Shown: one piece after another, positions 55,055-62,679 of the stretch
Layout of the letters: the number at the start of each line of letters is the position of its first letter
Numbering within the stretch: the first letter of the stretch is position 1
Source: JAWKWH01 sp963669415
GTDB taxonomy: Bacteria > Pseudomonadota > Alphaproteobacteria > Rhizobiales > Rhizobiaceae
DNA: 64,000 bases
Direction: 5' to 3'
NCBI GenBank assembly: GCA_963669415.2
Contig: CAXXPS010000002.1
Location: 806,001 to 870,000 of the forward strand
Position numbers and translations under genes: made by a program
The notes under the pieces: model-generated
The model's database searches: none
Seen by the model: the letters and a program-made list of their open reading frames with translations, nothing else
What the model was told of the DNA's origin: nothing

Positions 55055-55972
55055 ATGACGGGGCTCGCCGCCACGGCCAATCGCGACCGGCCAATGCTCG
55101 GCATCTCGATGATGCTGGTCGCCTATCTGTTTTTCTCCTTTATCGATGCGGGCGCGAAATGGCTGGCGCTTGCGGGCTTCGCTGCGCTGCAACTGGCGTT
55201 CATGCGATACTTCGCCCATTTCGTCATATCGCTGCTTCTGATTGCCCGCGGCGGATTTTCTGCAAACCGGTTCGCCACAAGTCATCCGGGTCTCATTGTC
55301 GTGCGCGGCCTGCTGCTGATGACATCGACAATCTCCAATTTCATTGCCGTGCGCTATCTGCCGCTGACACTGACATCGACAATTCTGTTCTCAGCGCCCA
55401 TCATCACCTGCGTACTGGCATGGCCGCTGCTCGGAGAAAGAGTTGGTCCGATTCGCTGGGCGGCGATCCTGCTCGGTTTTTGCGGTATTGTCATAGCCAT
55501 CCGGCCGTTTGACGAGAGCTTTCACTGGGCTGTGTTCCTGTCATTGACCGCTGCGACCTGTTTTGCGCTCTACTCGATTATCACCCGCAGATTGTCCGGC
55601 ATCGTCGCCACCGACACGATGCAGTTTTACTCGGGCCTTGTCGGCACGGCCGCGTTGCTGCCGTTTGCGCTGGCCGAGTGGCAGTCGCCTGAGACGGCTT
55701 CAGGCTGGATTATCCTCGTCGGCCTCGGCATTTTCGGCTGGCTTGGCCATGAACTGCTGACACGTGCGCACGGATTGGCGCAGGCAACCGTGCTGATGCC
55801 TTTCGGATATGCCTTCATCATCTATCTGACGATCTGGAGTTACTTCCTTTTCGACCACCTGCCCGACCGCTGGACAGTGACCGGGGCGGTGATCATTGTC
55901 GTCGCCGGAATGGTGATCTGGTTGCGGGAGCGGCAATTGAGCGTCCAGCGACGAGCGATGCCGCCGGGCTAG
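55055..55972 (+). CDS. DMT superfamily permease (EamA)
   Basis: A 305-residue drug/metabolite transporter with ten membrane helices and two EamA repeats, the first with AFMRYFAHFVISLLLIARGG and ARPLL-type segments, the second with STIITRRLSGIVATDTMQFYSGL-like blocks (quoted here as YSIITRRLSG and MQFYSGL). EamA proteins export or import small metabolites; the substrate is unknown. It is the last gene of the rightward operon, 28 bases after the dehydrogenase, so an associated metabolite may be moved. A 30-bp inverted-repeat element begins 10 bases after its stop. Confidence 0.88.
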   Translation: MTGLAATANRDRPMLGISMMLVAYLFFSFIDAGAKWLALAGFAALQLAFMRYFAHFVISLLLIARGGFSANRFATSHPGLIVVRGLLLMTSTISNFIAVRYLPLTLTSTILFSAPIITCVLAWPLLGERVGPIRWAAILLGFCGIVIAIRPFDESFHWAVFLSLTAATCFALYSIITRRLSGIVATDTMQFYSGLVGTAALLPFALAEWQSPETASGWIILVGLGIFGWLGHELLTRAHGLAQATVLMPFGYAFIIYLTIWSYFLFDHLPDRWTVTGAVIIVVAGMVIWLRERQLSVQRRAMPPG

Positions 55973-55981
55973 CGGGGCTTG

Positions 55982-56205
55982 CCCTAATCTCTCCCCTTGC
56001 GGGAGAGAAAGCAAAATCAACATCTTAGCGCTAGCTAAGTGTTAGATTTTGCAAGAGAGCGGGTAACTTTCTCCATAAAAACCACAATCAACTTACCCGT
56101 CGGCTAACACCCCGACCCCTCTCTGGTCTTTTCTAAGCACTTACTCGGGCATGCCCTCGTAAGCCCAAGAAAAGACTTTCTCTCCCGCAAGGGGAGGGAT
56201 AAGGG
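55982..56205. mobile_element. 224-bp inverted-repeat element (MITE-like)
   Basis: The left end (55982-56011) and the reverse complement of the right end (56176-56205) share 30 bases with few differences, including TCTCCCGCAAGGGGAG. The inside holds two imperfect palindromes (around 56011-56052 and 56128-56175). It resembles a RIME-like mosaic repeat of rhizobia. No transposase is encoded. It starts 10 bases after the EamA stop. Confidence 0.7.
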
Positions 56206-56436
56206 CTCCGCGCATACCAAATCGTTCCCGCGACTTCTTCATCCGGGTTGCTCAAAAAATGGGAAGACGGGCGATCGAAAAACCGCGAGTGTCTTGGTTG
56301 TTTAGTCATAGGTGCGATCTTCCGATCACCCATCCGGCCGCTGTCCGGTCCTGTCGGCTGGTCTTACCGGCCTGCGATTTTATTCAACCGCAAGCGGGCC
56401 CGGCTTTTCCGGCACCAAGGGGAGGGTGAGCAGCCG

Positions 56437-56632
56437 ATTGGACCGAAGGTCCAAATCGACGATCCGGTGAATCGTCGATAGGCGAGCCGAACGCGGGGAC
56501 ATTGCCGCAGGCAATGGGGACCCCGCCGGTGTTTACCCAGCCCTCGCGCCAAGCGTTTACCCGCCCTCGCGCCAAGCGCGCTTCGGGCGTTCGTCGCTTG
56601 GAAAGCGTTGCTTTCCATTCGCGTTCCGCGAA
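56437..56632. repeat. tandem run of five short-loop hairpins plus a direct repeat
   Basis: Five perfect hairpins follow one another: TTGGACC/GGTCCAA around GAA (56438-56454), TCGACGAT/ATCGTCGA (56456-56478), CATTGCC/GGCAATG around GCA (56500-56516), GGAAAGC/GCTTTCC around GTT (56600-56616) and TTCGCG/CGCGAA around TTC (56618-56632). Between the third and fourth, a 23-24-base unit beginning GTTTACCC and ending GCGCCAAGC is repeated head to tail (56531-56554, 56555-56577). The whole lies in a 900-base stretch without convincing genes (55973-56884) and looks like a mosaic of extragenic repeats. Confidence 0.6.
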
Positions 56633-56884
56633 CCGCGTCTCACCTTCCAGCCTGCCGCCCGGCCCTCGTCATGCCTTGCGCAACCGCAGCGCACGGGGGA
56701 GGTTGCCGCCGCCCTCAGCCAGGCCCCGGTTCATGACCGTCCTGCGGACCCCGTGAGAGCGATGGCGGGATTGTAATTCAGGGTTTGGGGGCGTGGATAA
56801 GATTTTTTCAGAATGTCTGCTTTGCGGACAATGCGACTCTGTTGTCCTGTTCCAATGCTTGATTTGCGACATCGACGCGCAGCG

Positions 56885-57091
56885 TTACCGAGACCGTGCA
56901 GCCCCTCGTCGCATGGCGGCAGTGGACTTGATATCAGCGCCTCTGCCGATATCACGCATGCTGTTGGTCTTGGAGGCAATCTGTCCGGACCGCGCCCTTT
57001 TTTCAGCAACCCCGCTTTTGACAGCCACAGTCTTTCCTGTTTTGGCTGCCGCTCTTGCTTTCGCCCGCTCTCGCGCTCTGGCTTTCGTCAT
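56885..57091 (-). CDS. small basic conserved-looking protein, unknown
   Basis: A 68-residue, strongly basic protein: N-terminus TKARARERAKARAAAKTGKT and C-terminus RRGAARSR, with many Arg/Lys and Ala. The Ala/Arg/Lys N-terminus and the RGAARS tail resemble short hypothetical proteins I recall from rhizobia, possibly nucleic-acid binding, but no function is known. Start ATG at 57091. The downstream region on this strand is the hairpin-rich stretch. Confidence 0.5.
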   Translation of the reverse strand: MTKARARERAKARAAAKTGKTVAVKSGVAEKRARSGQIASKTNSMRDIGRGADIKSTAAMRRGAARSR

Positions 57092-57525
57092 GGGTGTCCA
57101 AGCTTTCTGACACTTGCTAAGTGATGCCCGTTAGTTCGACCCGCTGTTGGGCTCTTAGGTGTAGCAGAGAAGCGACAAGATTGTAAAAAATCTTATGTCT
57201 TTGACAACCGCAACAGAAGAGCAAACGCGCGACTGCACCCAAAAGTCTGAAATGGGCTCTCTATCCAGCCGTAAGACATCTCCATTTAAAAGTTGGATCG
57301 CGCACATTTCAGACATTCCCATGCAGTTGGCATTTCGAAACTGATAGGATTCGGTAAGCCTTGTGTATTTTGACCGGGGGCCTTAAGTTCAGGCTATCGT
57401 CTTTTTGGCCGGATCGGCAGTTTCGGCGCATTTTTAATCACCTGGCGCCGGTCGAATTCCAGATTTTCGAGCATTTGTTAATCGGCAAACCCGCGCGGTA
57501 TGCCTGATGTATCTGAGGTTGTTCG
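57092..57525. other. 434-base gap, no gene or repeat recognised
   Basis: I find no open frame with a ribosome site and no long inverted repeat in this gap. A weak palindrome (AAGATT/AATCTT near 57175-57195) could be a minor terminator. The rightmost part presumably holds the promoter and leader of the cold-shock-like gene at 57526. Confidence 0.5.
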
Positions 57526-57732
57526 ATGTTTACTGGAACGGTTAAGTCCTACGATGGAAGCAAGGGATTGGGTGTGATCGCACAGGATAATGGCGGCAAA
57601 GATCTGATCGTTAACATCAAGGCGCTGGATCGCGCCGGCCTCGGCAACCTGACCGCCGGGCAGGCCCTGGCGTTTGATGTAGCGACAGATCATTTCGACC
57701 GTACCTTCGCGGTCAACCTAAGGCTGTCCTGA
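57526..57732 (+). CDS. divergent cold-shock-domain-like protein
   Basis: A 68-residue protein with the length and start of a cold-shock protein (MFTGTVKSYDGSKGLGVIAQ). The fold pattern GTVKxxDxxKG and the loop spacing fit a CspA-type OB fold, but the nucleic-acid-binding motifs have changed: RNP1 KGFGFI reads KGLGVI and RNP2 (V-F-V-H) reads LIVN, losing the exposed aromatic and histidine residues. It is followed 61 bases later by rpsU, so it may be co-transcribed with a ribosomal protein gene. Compare the canonical CspA at 59915-60124. Confidence 0.65.
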   Translation: MFTGTVKSYDGSKGLGVIAQDNGGKDLIVNIKALDRAGLGNLTAGQALAFDVATDHFDRTFAVNLRLS

Positions 57733-57793
57733 ACAAATCGGGATAATTCACTCAAACGGGTCGTACGAGACCGCATGAAGCATTGGAGACAAG

Positions 57794-58036
57794 GTGCAAA
57801 TTATCGTTCGCGACAATAATATCGACCAGGCGTTACGGGTCTTGAAGAAGAAGTTGCAACGCGAAGGCGTGTTTCGCGAAATGAAGGCACGGCGTGCCTA
57901 CGAAAAGCCGTCGGAAAAGCGGGCCCGCGAAAAGGGCGAAGCAATACGACGCAACCGCAAGGCCGCCCGCAAGCTGGCCCAGCGTGAAGGACTGTTGCCC
58001 GGCCCGAAACGCAAGCCACGACCTGGCACGCGTTAA
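57794..58036 (+). CDS. rpsU: 30S ribosomal protein bS21
   Basis: An 80-residue small, highly basic ribosomal protein with the family opening VRDNNIDQALRVLKKKLQREG followed by a Lys/Arg-rich C-terminus. The start is a GTG at 57794, with GGAG 6 bases upstream. Alphaproteobacterial S21 is somewhat longer than the E. coli form by a basic tail, as here. It lies downstream of the divergent cold-shock-like gene, an arrangement that would tie ribosome assembly to stress response. Confidence 0.95.
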   Translation: MQIIVRDNNIDQALRVLKKKLQREGVFREMKARRAYEKPSEKRAREKGEAIRRNRKAARKLAQREGLLPGPKRKPRPGTR

Positions 58037-58293
58037 ACAATGGGGAGATACACTTAAGCCCTTAACACTGGACGCGTCGACATGGTTGATCCGTCCGGAC
58101 AGCGCAAAAATCGGGTGGACCTGAGACTCATACTCTAGGTTGTCGGTTTTTTCGCCCATGGAGCCGCGCCGCCAACTCCTTTTCCTCTCTTGCCGAACAC
58201 GTTCCCGGCAGCTGCCGGTTTCTTTTCGGTCTCTTGTTTCCTCAATTCGCGACTGCTGCGTTTTTGAGCCTTTGCCATTCTGGTTCATCCATC

Positions 58294-58527
58294 CTAATTG
58301 CGAAAATGTTCGGTGCCCGTATTCCTGGGTGGTCTTTCGACAAGCAGATCTTCGGTGGTTACTCGCTCATGGCGTTCGGCATCACTGCGAATTCGATACT
58401 GCAGCACGCCACCTCTCGCCGGCATTGTTCCGGTGATACGGTAGGTTTTGTCGGATGCTGTGACTGGCAGAATACTGTTCTTCAGGCACACAAGCTGACC
58501 AATGACAAATCGGTGGGAAGGCATCAT
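58294..58527 (-). CDS. small conserved hypothetical protein
   Basis: A 77-residue protein with the pattern HRFVIGQLV near the N-terminus, then LPVTASDKTYRITGTMPARGG, and PHERV-like ERHERVTTEDLL near the C-terminus. It resembles a rhizobial family of about 70 residues of unknown function. GGAG lies 7 bases before the first ATG (58527). It is transcribed on the same strand as the desaturase gene that starts at 59583 and ends 48 bases upstream of it, so the two may share a transcript. Confidence 0.65.
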   Translation of the reverse strand: MMPSHRFVIGQLVCLKNSILPVTASDKTYRITGTMPARGGVLQYRIRSDAERHERVTTEDLLVERPPRNTGTEHFRN

Positions 58528-58575
58528 TTTCAGGCTCCAATCTTTAATTCGACCGATTGCGCTCCACTCGGTTGA

Positions 58576-59583
58576 TCATTCCGTCTCATCTTCAAACTCA
58601 GAAAATGAAATCAACCTTTGGTTCGCTTCATCCCACAGAGCAAGAGGAACGCATCTCAAACTATCCCACATTGTCAGCTTCCCAATCTCACCAAGATCCG
58701 GGCGATCCCTGATGACCAGGGGCAATCGATAAAACGGGATTTTTACGCAAAGATGATGGATGTGATGCATCCCGATATTCGCGGTGAACCAGCGCAATAC
58801 CGGTGGCAGTTGATAGTGCGAGCTGCCGTGTAGGGCGTGGTTGTGGACGTTCCAATCGTCGTTTCGAGCCCAATTTGTATTTTCGAACTGGTGCTGAACG
58901 TAGAAGAGCCAAACGCCTATCGATGCTGCAAGAAGGACAATTGGCACATGAATTATCAGGAAATCAGCCAGGCCGACCAACCAAACCATCCCCACAACAA
59001 CCGCCGCAATCGCACCATTGGTTGCCATTGTGCTCAACCATGCCGCTGGCACGCTGAATTTTCCAATGGGTAACCGATGTTGCAGGAAGAAGAGATAGGC
59101 CGGACCCAAACCGAACATGACAATTGGGTTTCGATAAAGTCGATAGGCCAATCGGCGAGGCGCTGTTCGCCGGGCATACTCGTCGGCAGTTAGCAAAGTG
59201 ATATCGCCGATACCGCGGCGGTCGAGATTTCCCGAGGTGGCGTGGTGAGCGGCGTGAGTGCGTTTCCAGTAGTCATAGGGAGTCAGCGTTAGCACTCCCA
59301 GAACGCGCCCCCACCAGTCATTGCTACGTTTTCGCTTAAACAGTGCGCCATGGCCGCAATCATGTTGAATCATGAACAAGCGTACAAGAAAACCGGCGGC
59401 CGGTATGGCAAGTATCATTACTGGCCAATTGCCGTTACTCAGCCCAAGCCACATCGCGCCCCAAAGGGCAACAAACGCTGTAAGTGTAAGTGCGAGTTCG
59501 AATGCGCTGCGCGCGGTGTCAGAGCCTCGATAGAGCGACAGCTCACGGGCCAATTTGCCGGAATCTTGGCAGGCATTGATCAT
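58576..59583 (-). CDS. membrane fatty acid desaturase
   Basis: A 335-residue non-haem di-iron desaturase. The three histidine boxes are HDCGH (about residue 77), HAAHH (about 113) and HHIHH (about 270), and about four membrane helices surround them. I chose the ATG at 59583, with GAGG about 8 bases upstream, over a start at 59622. Cold-shock genes on either side fit a role in membrane fluidity at low temperature. The substrate could be membrane lipid or acyl-carrier protein; it cannot be read from sequence. Confidence 0.9.
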   Translation of the reverse strand: MINACQDSGKLARELSLYRGSDTARSAFELALTLTAFVALWGAMWLGLSNGNWPVMILAIPAAGFLVRLFMIQHDCGHGALFKRKRSNDWWGRVLGVLTLTPYDYWKRTHAAHHATSGNLDRRGIGDITLLTADEYARRTAPRRLAYRLYRNPIVMFGLGPAYLFFLQHRLPIGKFSVPAAWLSTMATNGAIAAVVVGMVWLVGLADFLIIHVPIVLLAASIGVWLFYVQHQFENTNWARNDDWNVHNHALHGSSHYQLPPVLRWFTANIGMHHIHHLCVKIPFYRLPLVIRDRPDLGEIGKLTMWDSLRCVPLALWDEANQRLISFSEFEDETE

Positions 59584-59655
59584 GTTTCTTGCCTCTTTGT
59601 ATTTCCACCTATTCACCAGCAATGAGACTGTTGCGAAATCGCCGATTTCGAATCG

Positions 59656-59769
59656 TCACCAGGTGATACTGGACAAGACAATAATTGCGAAAATTCCAAA
59701 TGCGCCGCCTACCACAACAAAAAGCAGCCACATCGCCGCTTGGTTTTTCACTGAGCGCAAAGGATTCAT
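59656..59769 (-). CDS. possible 37-residue single-helix membrane protein
   Basis: A 37-codon frame with a short basic start (MNPLRSVKNQ) and one helix (MWLLFVVVGGAFGIFAIIVL). It is upstream of the desaturase gene on the same strand, 72 bases away. A GGAT is about 8 bases before the ATG. The layout resembles many small membrane proteins, but no homologue is known to me. Confidence 0.4.
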   Translation of the reverse strand: MNPLRSVKNQAAMWLLFVVVGGAFGIFAIIVLSSITW

Positions 59770-59824
59770 ATCGGGTATCCGTTGAGGTTTTTGGCGATGA
59801 TTGAGCTTTTTCGCGAACCGACGA

Positions 59825-59856
59825 ACAAAAAAAGGCCGGGATCGTCCCGACCTTTT
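59825..59856 (-). terminator. rho-independent terminator of cspA
   Basis: On the minus strand a stem AAGGTCGGGA/TCCCGGCCTT (one G-U pair) around a 3-base loop is followed by TTTTTTTG. It lies about 60 bases past the cspA stop and would separate cspA from the small membrane frame downstream. Confidence 0.8.
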
Positions 59857-59914
59857 CCGCTCATCGCTTGTTCCAGTGCCAGTACATCCGTGGTCACCAG
59901 TCTCGCGATGAAAA

Positions 59915-60124
59915 CTAAAGCAACTTGAGCTGGTCGGCCGAGGTTTTTCCTGACCTGGAGTCCTGCGTTACCTCAAATTCCACCTTTTGCCCTTCAGCAA
60001 TGCTGGAGATCCCAGCGCGTTCAACAGCGGAGATATGCACAAACACATCATTTCCGCCGCCCTCAACTTCGATGAAGCCAAAACCTTTGGTGGCGTTAAA
60101 CCATTTTACGGTTCCTGTAGTCAT
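59915..60124 (-). CDS. cold shock protein CspA family
   Basis: A 69-residue OB-fold RNA chaperone. RNP1 is KGFGFIEV and RNP2 is VFVHISAVERAG, both canonical, so it should bind single-stranded nucleic acid. The message would have a long leader: the next gene upstream on this strand (hemW) ends at 60458. Some cspA-type leaders fold differently in the cold. The gene is followed by a strong terminator at 59825-59856. Confidence 0.95.
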   Translation of the reverse strand: MTTGTVKWFNATKGFGFIEVEGGGNDVFVHISAVERAGISSIAEGQKVEFEVTQDSRSGKTSADQLKLL

Positions 60125-60457
60125 GACGAATCCTTTCACGTGGTCATGAAATGCACTCGTCCCGGCCGGTTGCCGGTCGATGTGCGCAATCGATGTGAAA
60201 CGGAAAATCGTCGGAGACGTAAAAACGCCGGGAAAATCATCGGCAAACAGATCGATGAGCGTTACATGGGCCTTCGCCTGCATAAAGTCAAGGAATGTAT
60301 CCGACCCAGATGGAATGCGCGGATCGTGTGTTCAGTGAATACCGTGCAAAGGCCGAATGACCGTCGGCAATTCAAGCTGGCATATGGCGGCATTGATGAT
60401 TGGGCAAAAGGTAAGGCACCGCCAGCCCGGTTCCAAGCACCACTGCGAATTTCCCGG
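60125..60457. other. 333-base gap, likely cspA promoter and leader
   Basis: Between cspA and the end of hemW no convincing gene is visible. A leftward TTGACT with TGTAAC at a 17-base spacing (near 60265-60290) is a possible promoter, but the match is weak. A leftward frame open to 60283 in phase with cspA has no family-like residues and I take it to be leader sequence. Confidence 0.4.
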
Positions 60458-61609
60458 CTAGCGCGCCAGATCAGCCACCAGCGCATCAAGCACCATCATT
60501 CCGGCAGGGGTGGCGCGCAGATGTGAATTGCCCACCGGCATGATGAGATTTTCCTCTTGCAGACCGGCAACAATGGCCGGGTCGGGTGCACTGCCGCGAA
60601 GCTTTTGATAGCGGGCAATGTCGACACCTTCGCGCAAGCGCAATCCCATCAGCAACAGTTCGTCTGCTTCCTGTTCACGGCTCAACACCTCGCCCTCCAC
60701 CATGCCGTGGCCCCTCCGTTCGACCTGTCGCAGCCAGGTTTCGGGTTGCTTTTCCGCCATGGTCACCACCCGGTTGCCACCATCGACAAAGCGGCCATGC
60801 GCACCCGGGCCGACGCCGACATATTCGCCGTAGCGCCAGTAGGTCAGGTTGTGACGGCTTTCCGCACCCGGAACCGCATGGTTGGAGATTTCATAAGCCG
60901 GCAGACCCTGCGCGGTGGTAACCTCCTGGGTCACTTCGTAGAGCGCGGCCGCATCATCCGGTGGCGGCATGTTGAGTTTTCCCGCCGCCGCCAAGCCGAA
61001 AAACGGCGTGCCCTCCTCGATGGTCAACTGATAGAGCGACAGATGGTCGGCGGCGTAGCCAATTGCGCGAACGAGTTCTTCGCTCCACTCAGCGGGTGTT
61101 TGGTGCGGCCTTGCATAGATCAGGTCAAAGGACAGGCGCGGAAAGGTATTTCGCGCCAGATCGATCGCCGAGAGTGCCTCGTCGACATCATGCAGCCGGC
61201 CGAGAAACTTCAGATCACGATCGTTCAGCGCCTGGACACCCAAGGAACAGCGATTGACCCCGGCAGCGCGGTAACCGGCAAACCGGGCGGCATCGGCAGA
61301 TGACGGATTGGCCTCGATGGTAATCTCGATGCCCTCCGGCACCTGCCAGTTGGAGGCGATGGCTTCGAGAATTCCGCCGACCGTTTCCGGCTCCATCAAC
61401 GAAGGCGTACCGCCGCCCAGGAAAATGCTTGTGACGTCTCGAGCGCCGGTTCGCTGCCGGTAAGCGCCAAGCTCGCGGGCGAAAGCAGCGACAAATCGCG
61501 GCTGGTCAATCGCCTGATGGCGAACATGGCTGTTGAAGTCACAATAGGGGCATTTGGCGGCGCAAAACGGCCAATGTATGTAGATGCCGAAACCCGGATC
61601 GCCGACCAT
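60458..61609 (-). CDS. hemW: radical SAM family heme chaperone HemW
   Basis: A 383-residue radical SAM protein of the HemW/HemN-like group. The cluster motif is CAAKCPYCDFNSH near residues 16-28, and GGGTPSLM follows, with LGVQALNDRDLKFLGRLHDVDEAL-like sequence (quoted: SLGVQALNDRDLK). The Cys after CxxxCxxC that marks coproporphyrinogen oxidase HemN proper is missing, so it is HemW, which binds haem and delivers it to respiratory enzymes. It follows rdgB with a 5-base gap. Confidence 0.94.
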   Translation of the reverse strand: MVGDPGFGIYIHWPFCAAKCPYCDFNSHVRHQAIDQPRFVAAFARELGAYRQRTGARDVTSIFLGGGTPSLMEPETVGGILEAIASNWQVPEGIEITIEANPSSADAARFAGYRAAGVNRCSLGVQALNDRDLKFLGRLHDVDEALSAIDLARNTFPRLSFDLIYARPHQTPAEWSEELVRAIGYAADHLSLYQLTIEEGTPFFGLAAAGKLNMPPPDDAAALYEVTQEVTTAQGLPAYEISNHAVPGAESRHNLTYWRYGEYVGVGPGAHGRFVDGGNRVVTMAEKQPETWLRQVERRGHGMVEGEVLSREQEADELLLMGLRLREGVDIARYQKLRGSAPDPAIVAGLQEENLIMPVGNSHLRATPAGMMVLDALVADLAR

Positions 61610-61614
61610 CGCGA

Positions 61615-62262
61615 TTATCCGCCGAACACCGCGCGGGCAAACAGCTCGAATGCGCGGGTGCGATGGGACAGGCCGAGACCGTCGGCACCAACGCCGCGGG
61701 CGTATTTTTCCTCCGGCAACATCTCGGCGAAGGTTCTGTCTTGACCGTCAGGCCTGAAAACCGGGTCGTAGCCGAAACCATGCTTGCCGCGAGGCGGCCA
61801 GACCAGCGTTCCCGGAGCCTCACCGACAAAATATTCCGCATGACCATCGGGCCAACAAAGACACAGCGTGGCGACGAAGGTGGCTTTGCGCCGATCGGCT
61901 TCCTTTGCTCCCGCAGCCTGGAGTTTGTCCTCGACCTTCGTCATGGCCGCAAGCCAGTTCCGGGACCCGTCAGGCTGTTCGGCCCAGTCTGCGGTATAGA
62001 CGCCGGGATCGCCACCAAGCGCGTCGACGCACAAGCCGCTGTCATCGGCCAATGCGGGCAATCCGGTCGCCTCTGCGGCGGCGAATGCCTTGATGAAGGC
62101 GTTTTCGCGAAACGTAGTTCCGGTCTCCTCAGGTTCCGGCAATCCCAGTTCCGCCGCGGATCTGGCGCTCAGACCGTAAGGCTCGATCAATCCGGCGATT
62201 TCGCGCACCTTGCCCTGATTGTGGGTGGCGACGACCAGCTCATTGCCATCCAACGCCCTCAC
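61615..62262 (-). CDS. rdgB: non-canonical purine NTP pyrophosphatase RdgB/HAM1
   Basis: RdgB hydrolyses ITP, dITP and XTP to keep them out of nucleic acids. The 215-residue product begins RALDGNELVVATHNQGKVREI, with the lysine of the ligand pocket, and has LPALADDSGLCVDALGGDPGVYTA and FGYDPVF. I chose the GTG at 62262, whose codon overlaps the stop of the VOC gene by four bases (GTGA), with GGGGG upstream. It is part of the rph-VOC-rdgB-hemW operon. Confidence 0.96.
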   Translation of the reverse strand: MRALDGNELVVATHNQGKVREIAGLIEPYGLSARSAAELGLPEPEETGTTFRENAFIKAFAAAEATGLPALADDSGLCVDALGGDPGVYTADWAEQPDGSRNWLAAMTKVEDKLQAAGAKEADRRKATFVATLCLCWPDGHAEYFVGEAPGTLVWPPRGKHGFGYDPVFRPDGQDRTFAEMLPEEKYARGVGADGLGLSHRTRAFELFARAVFGG

Positions 62263-62669
62263 CTCAACCCCCAGATATTCGGCTCGGCGAATTCCAGGCT
62301 GTTGCCGGCCGGGTCGCGAAAATAGATCGATCGCCCGCCGGAGGGCCAACTGAAATCTGCCTCGATACCGACGCCGTTTTGTTCAAGCCGTTTCTTCCAC
62401 GTTTCGATTTCTTCGGCACCGGCGCGAAAACAGACATGACCGTTGCCCGAAGTGCCGTGGGGAGGAACGGGAAATGGCGAACTCGCGTCGACGGGCTGGT
62501 TTGTTTCAGCCGGATTGAAAATCAGCAATACACCCTCGCCGCAGCGGAAAAATACCTGGCGCTTGTCGGAACGGATGACATCCAGGCCAAGCACTTCTGC
62601 GTAAAATTTTTCGGCAGCGGGCAGATCACCGGCATAAAGCACTGTCTCCAATATTCCCGCAGCCTGCAT
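62259..62669 (-). CDS. VOC family (glyoxalase-like) protein
   Basis: A 136-residue vicinal-oxygen-chelate protein: ETVLYAGDLPAAEKFYAEVLGL at the N-terminus, metal-type residues HVCFRA and SIYFRDPAGNSLEFAEP near the C-terminus. The substrate is unknown; VOC proteins include glyoxalases, ring-cleaving dioxygenases and resistance factors. The ATG at 62669 is 10 bases after the rph stop and the gene overlaps rdgB by four bases, so it is clearly part of that operon, an uncommon insert between rph and rdgB. Confidence 0.9.
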   Translation of the reverse strand: MQAAGILETVLYAGDLPAAEKFYAEVLGLDVIRSDKRQVFFRCGEGVLLIFNPAETNQPVDASSPFPVPPHGTSGNGHVCFRAGAEEIETWKKRLEQNGVGIEADFSWPSGGRSIYFRDPAGNSLEFAEPNIWGLR

Positions 62670-62679
62670 TTGGAAAAGC

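Noticed and set aside
57833..58288. Minus-strand frame beginning MNQNGKGSKTQQSRIEETRD at 58288
   Set aside because: The first 60 residues look plausible (RRGSMGEKTDNLEYES), but the frame has no stop before running about 200 bases antisense into rpsU. It may be a decayed gene; too weak to annotate.
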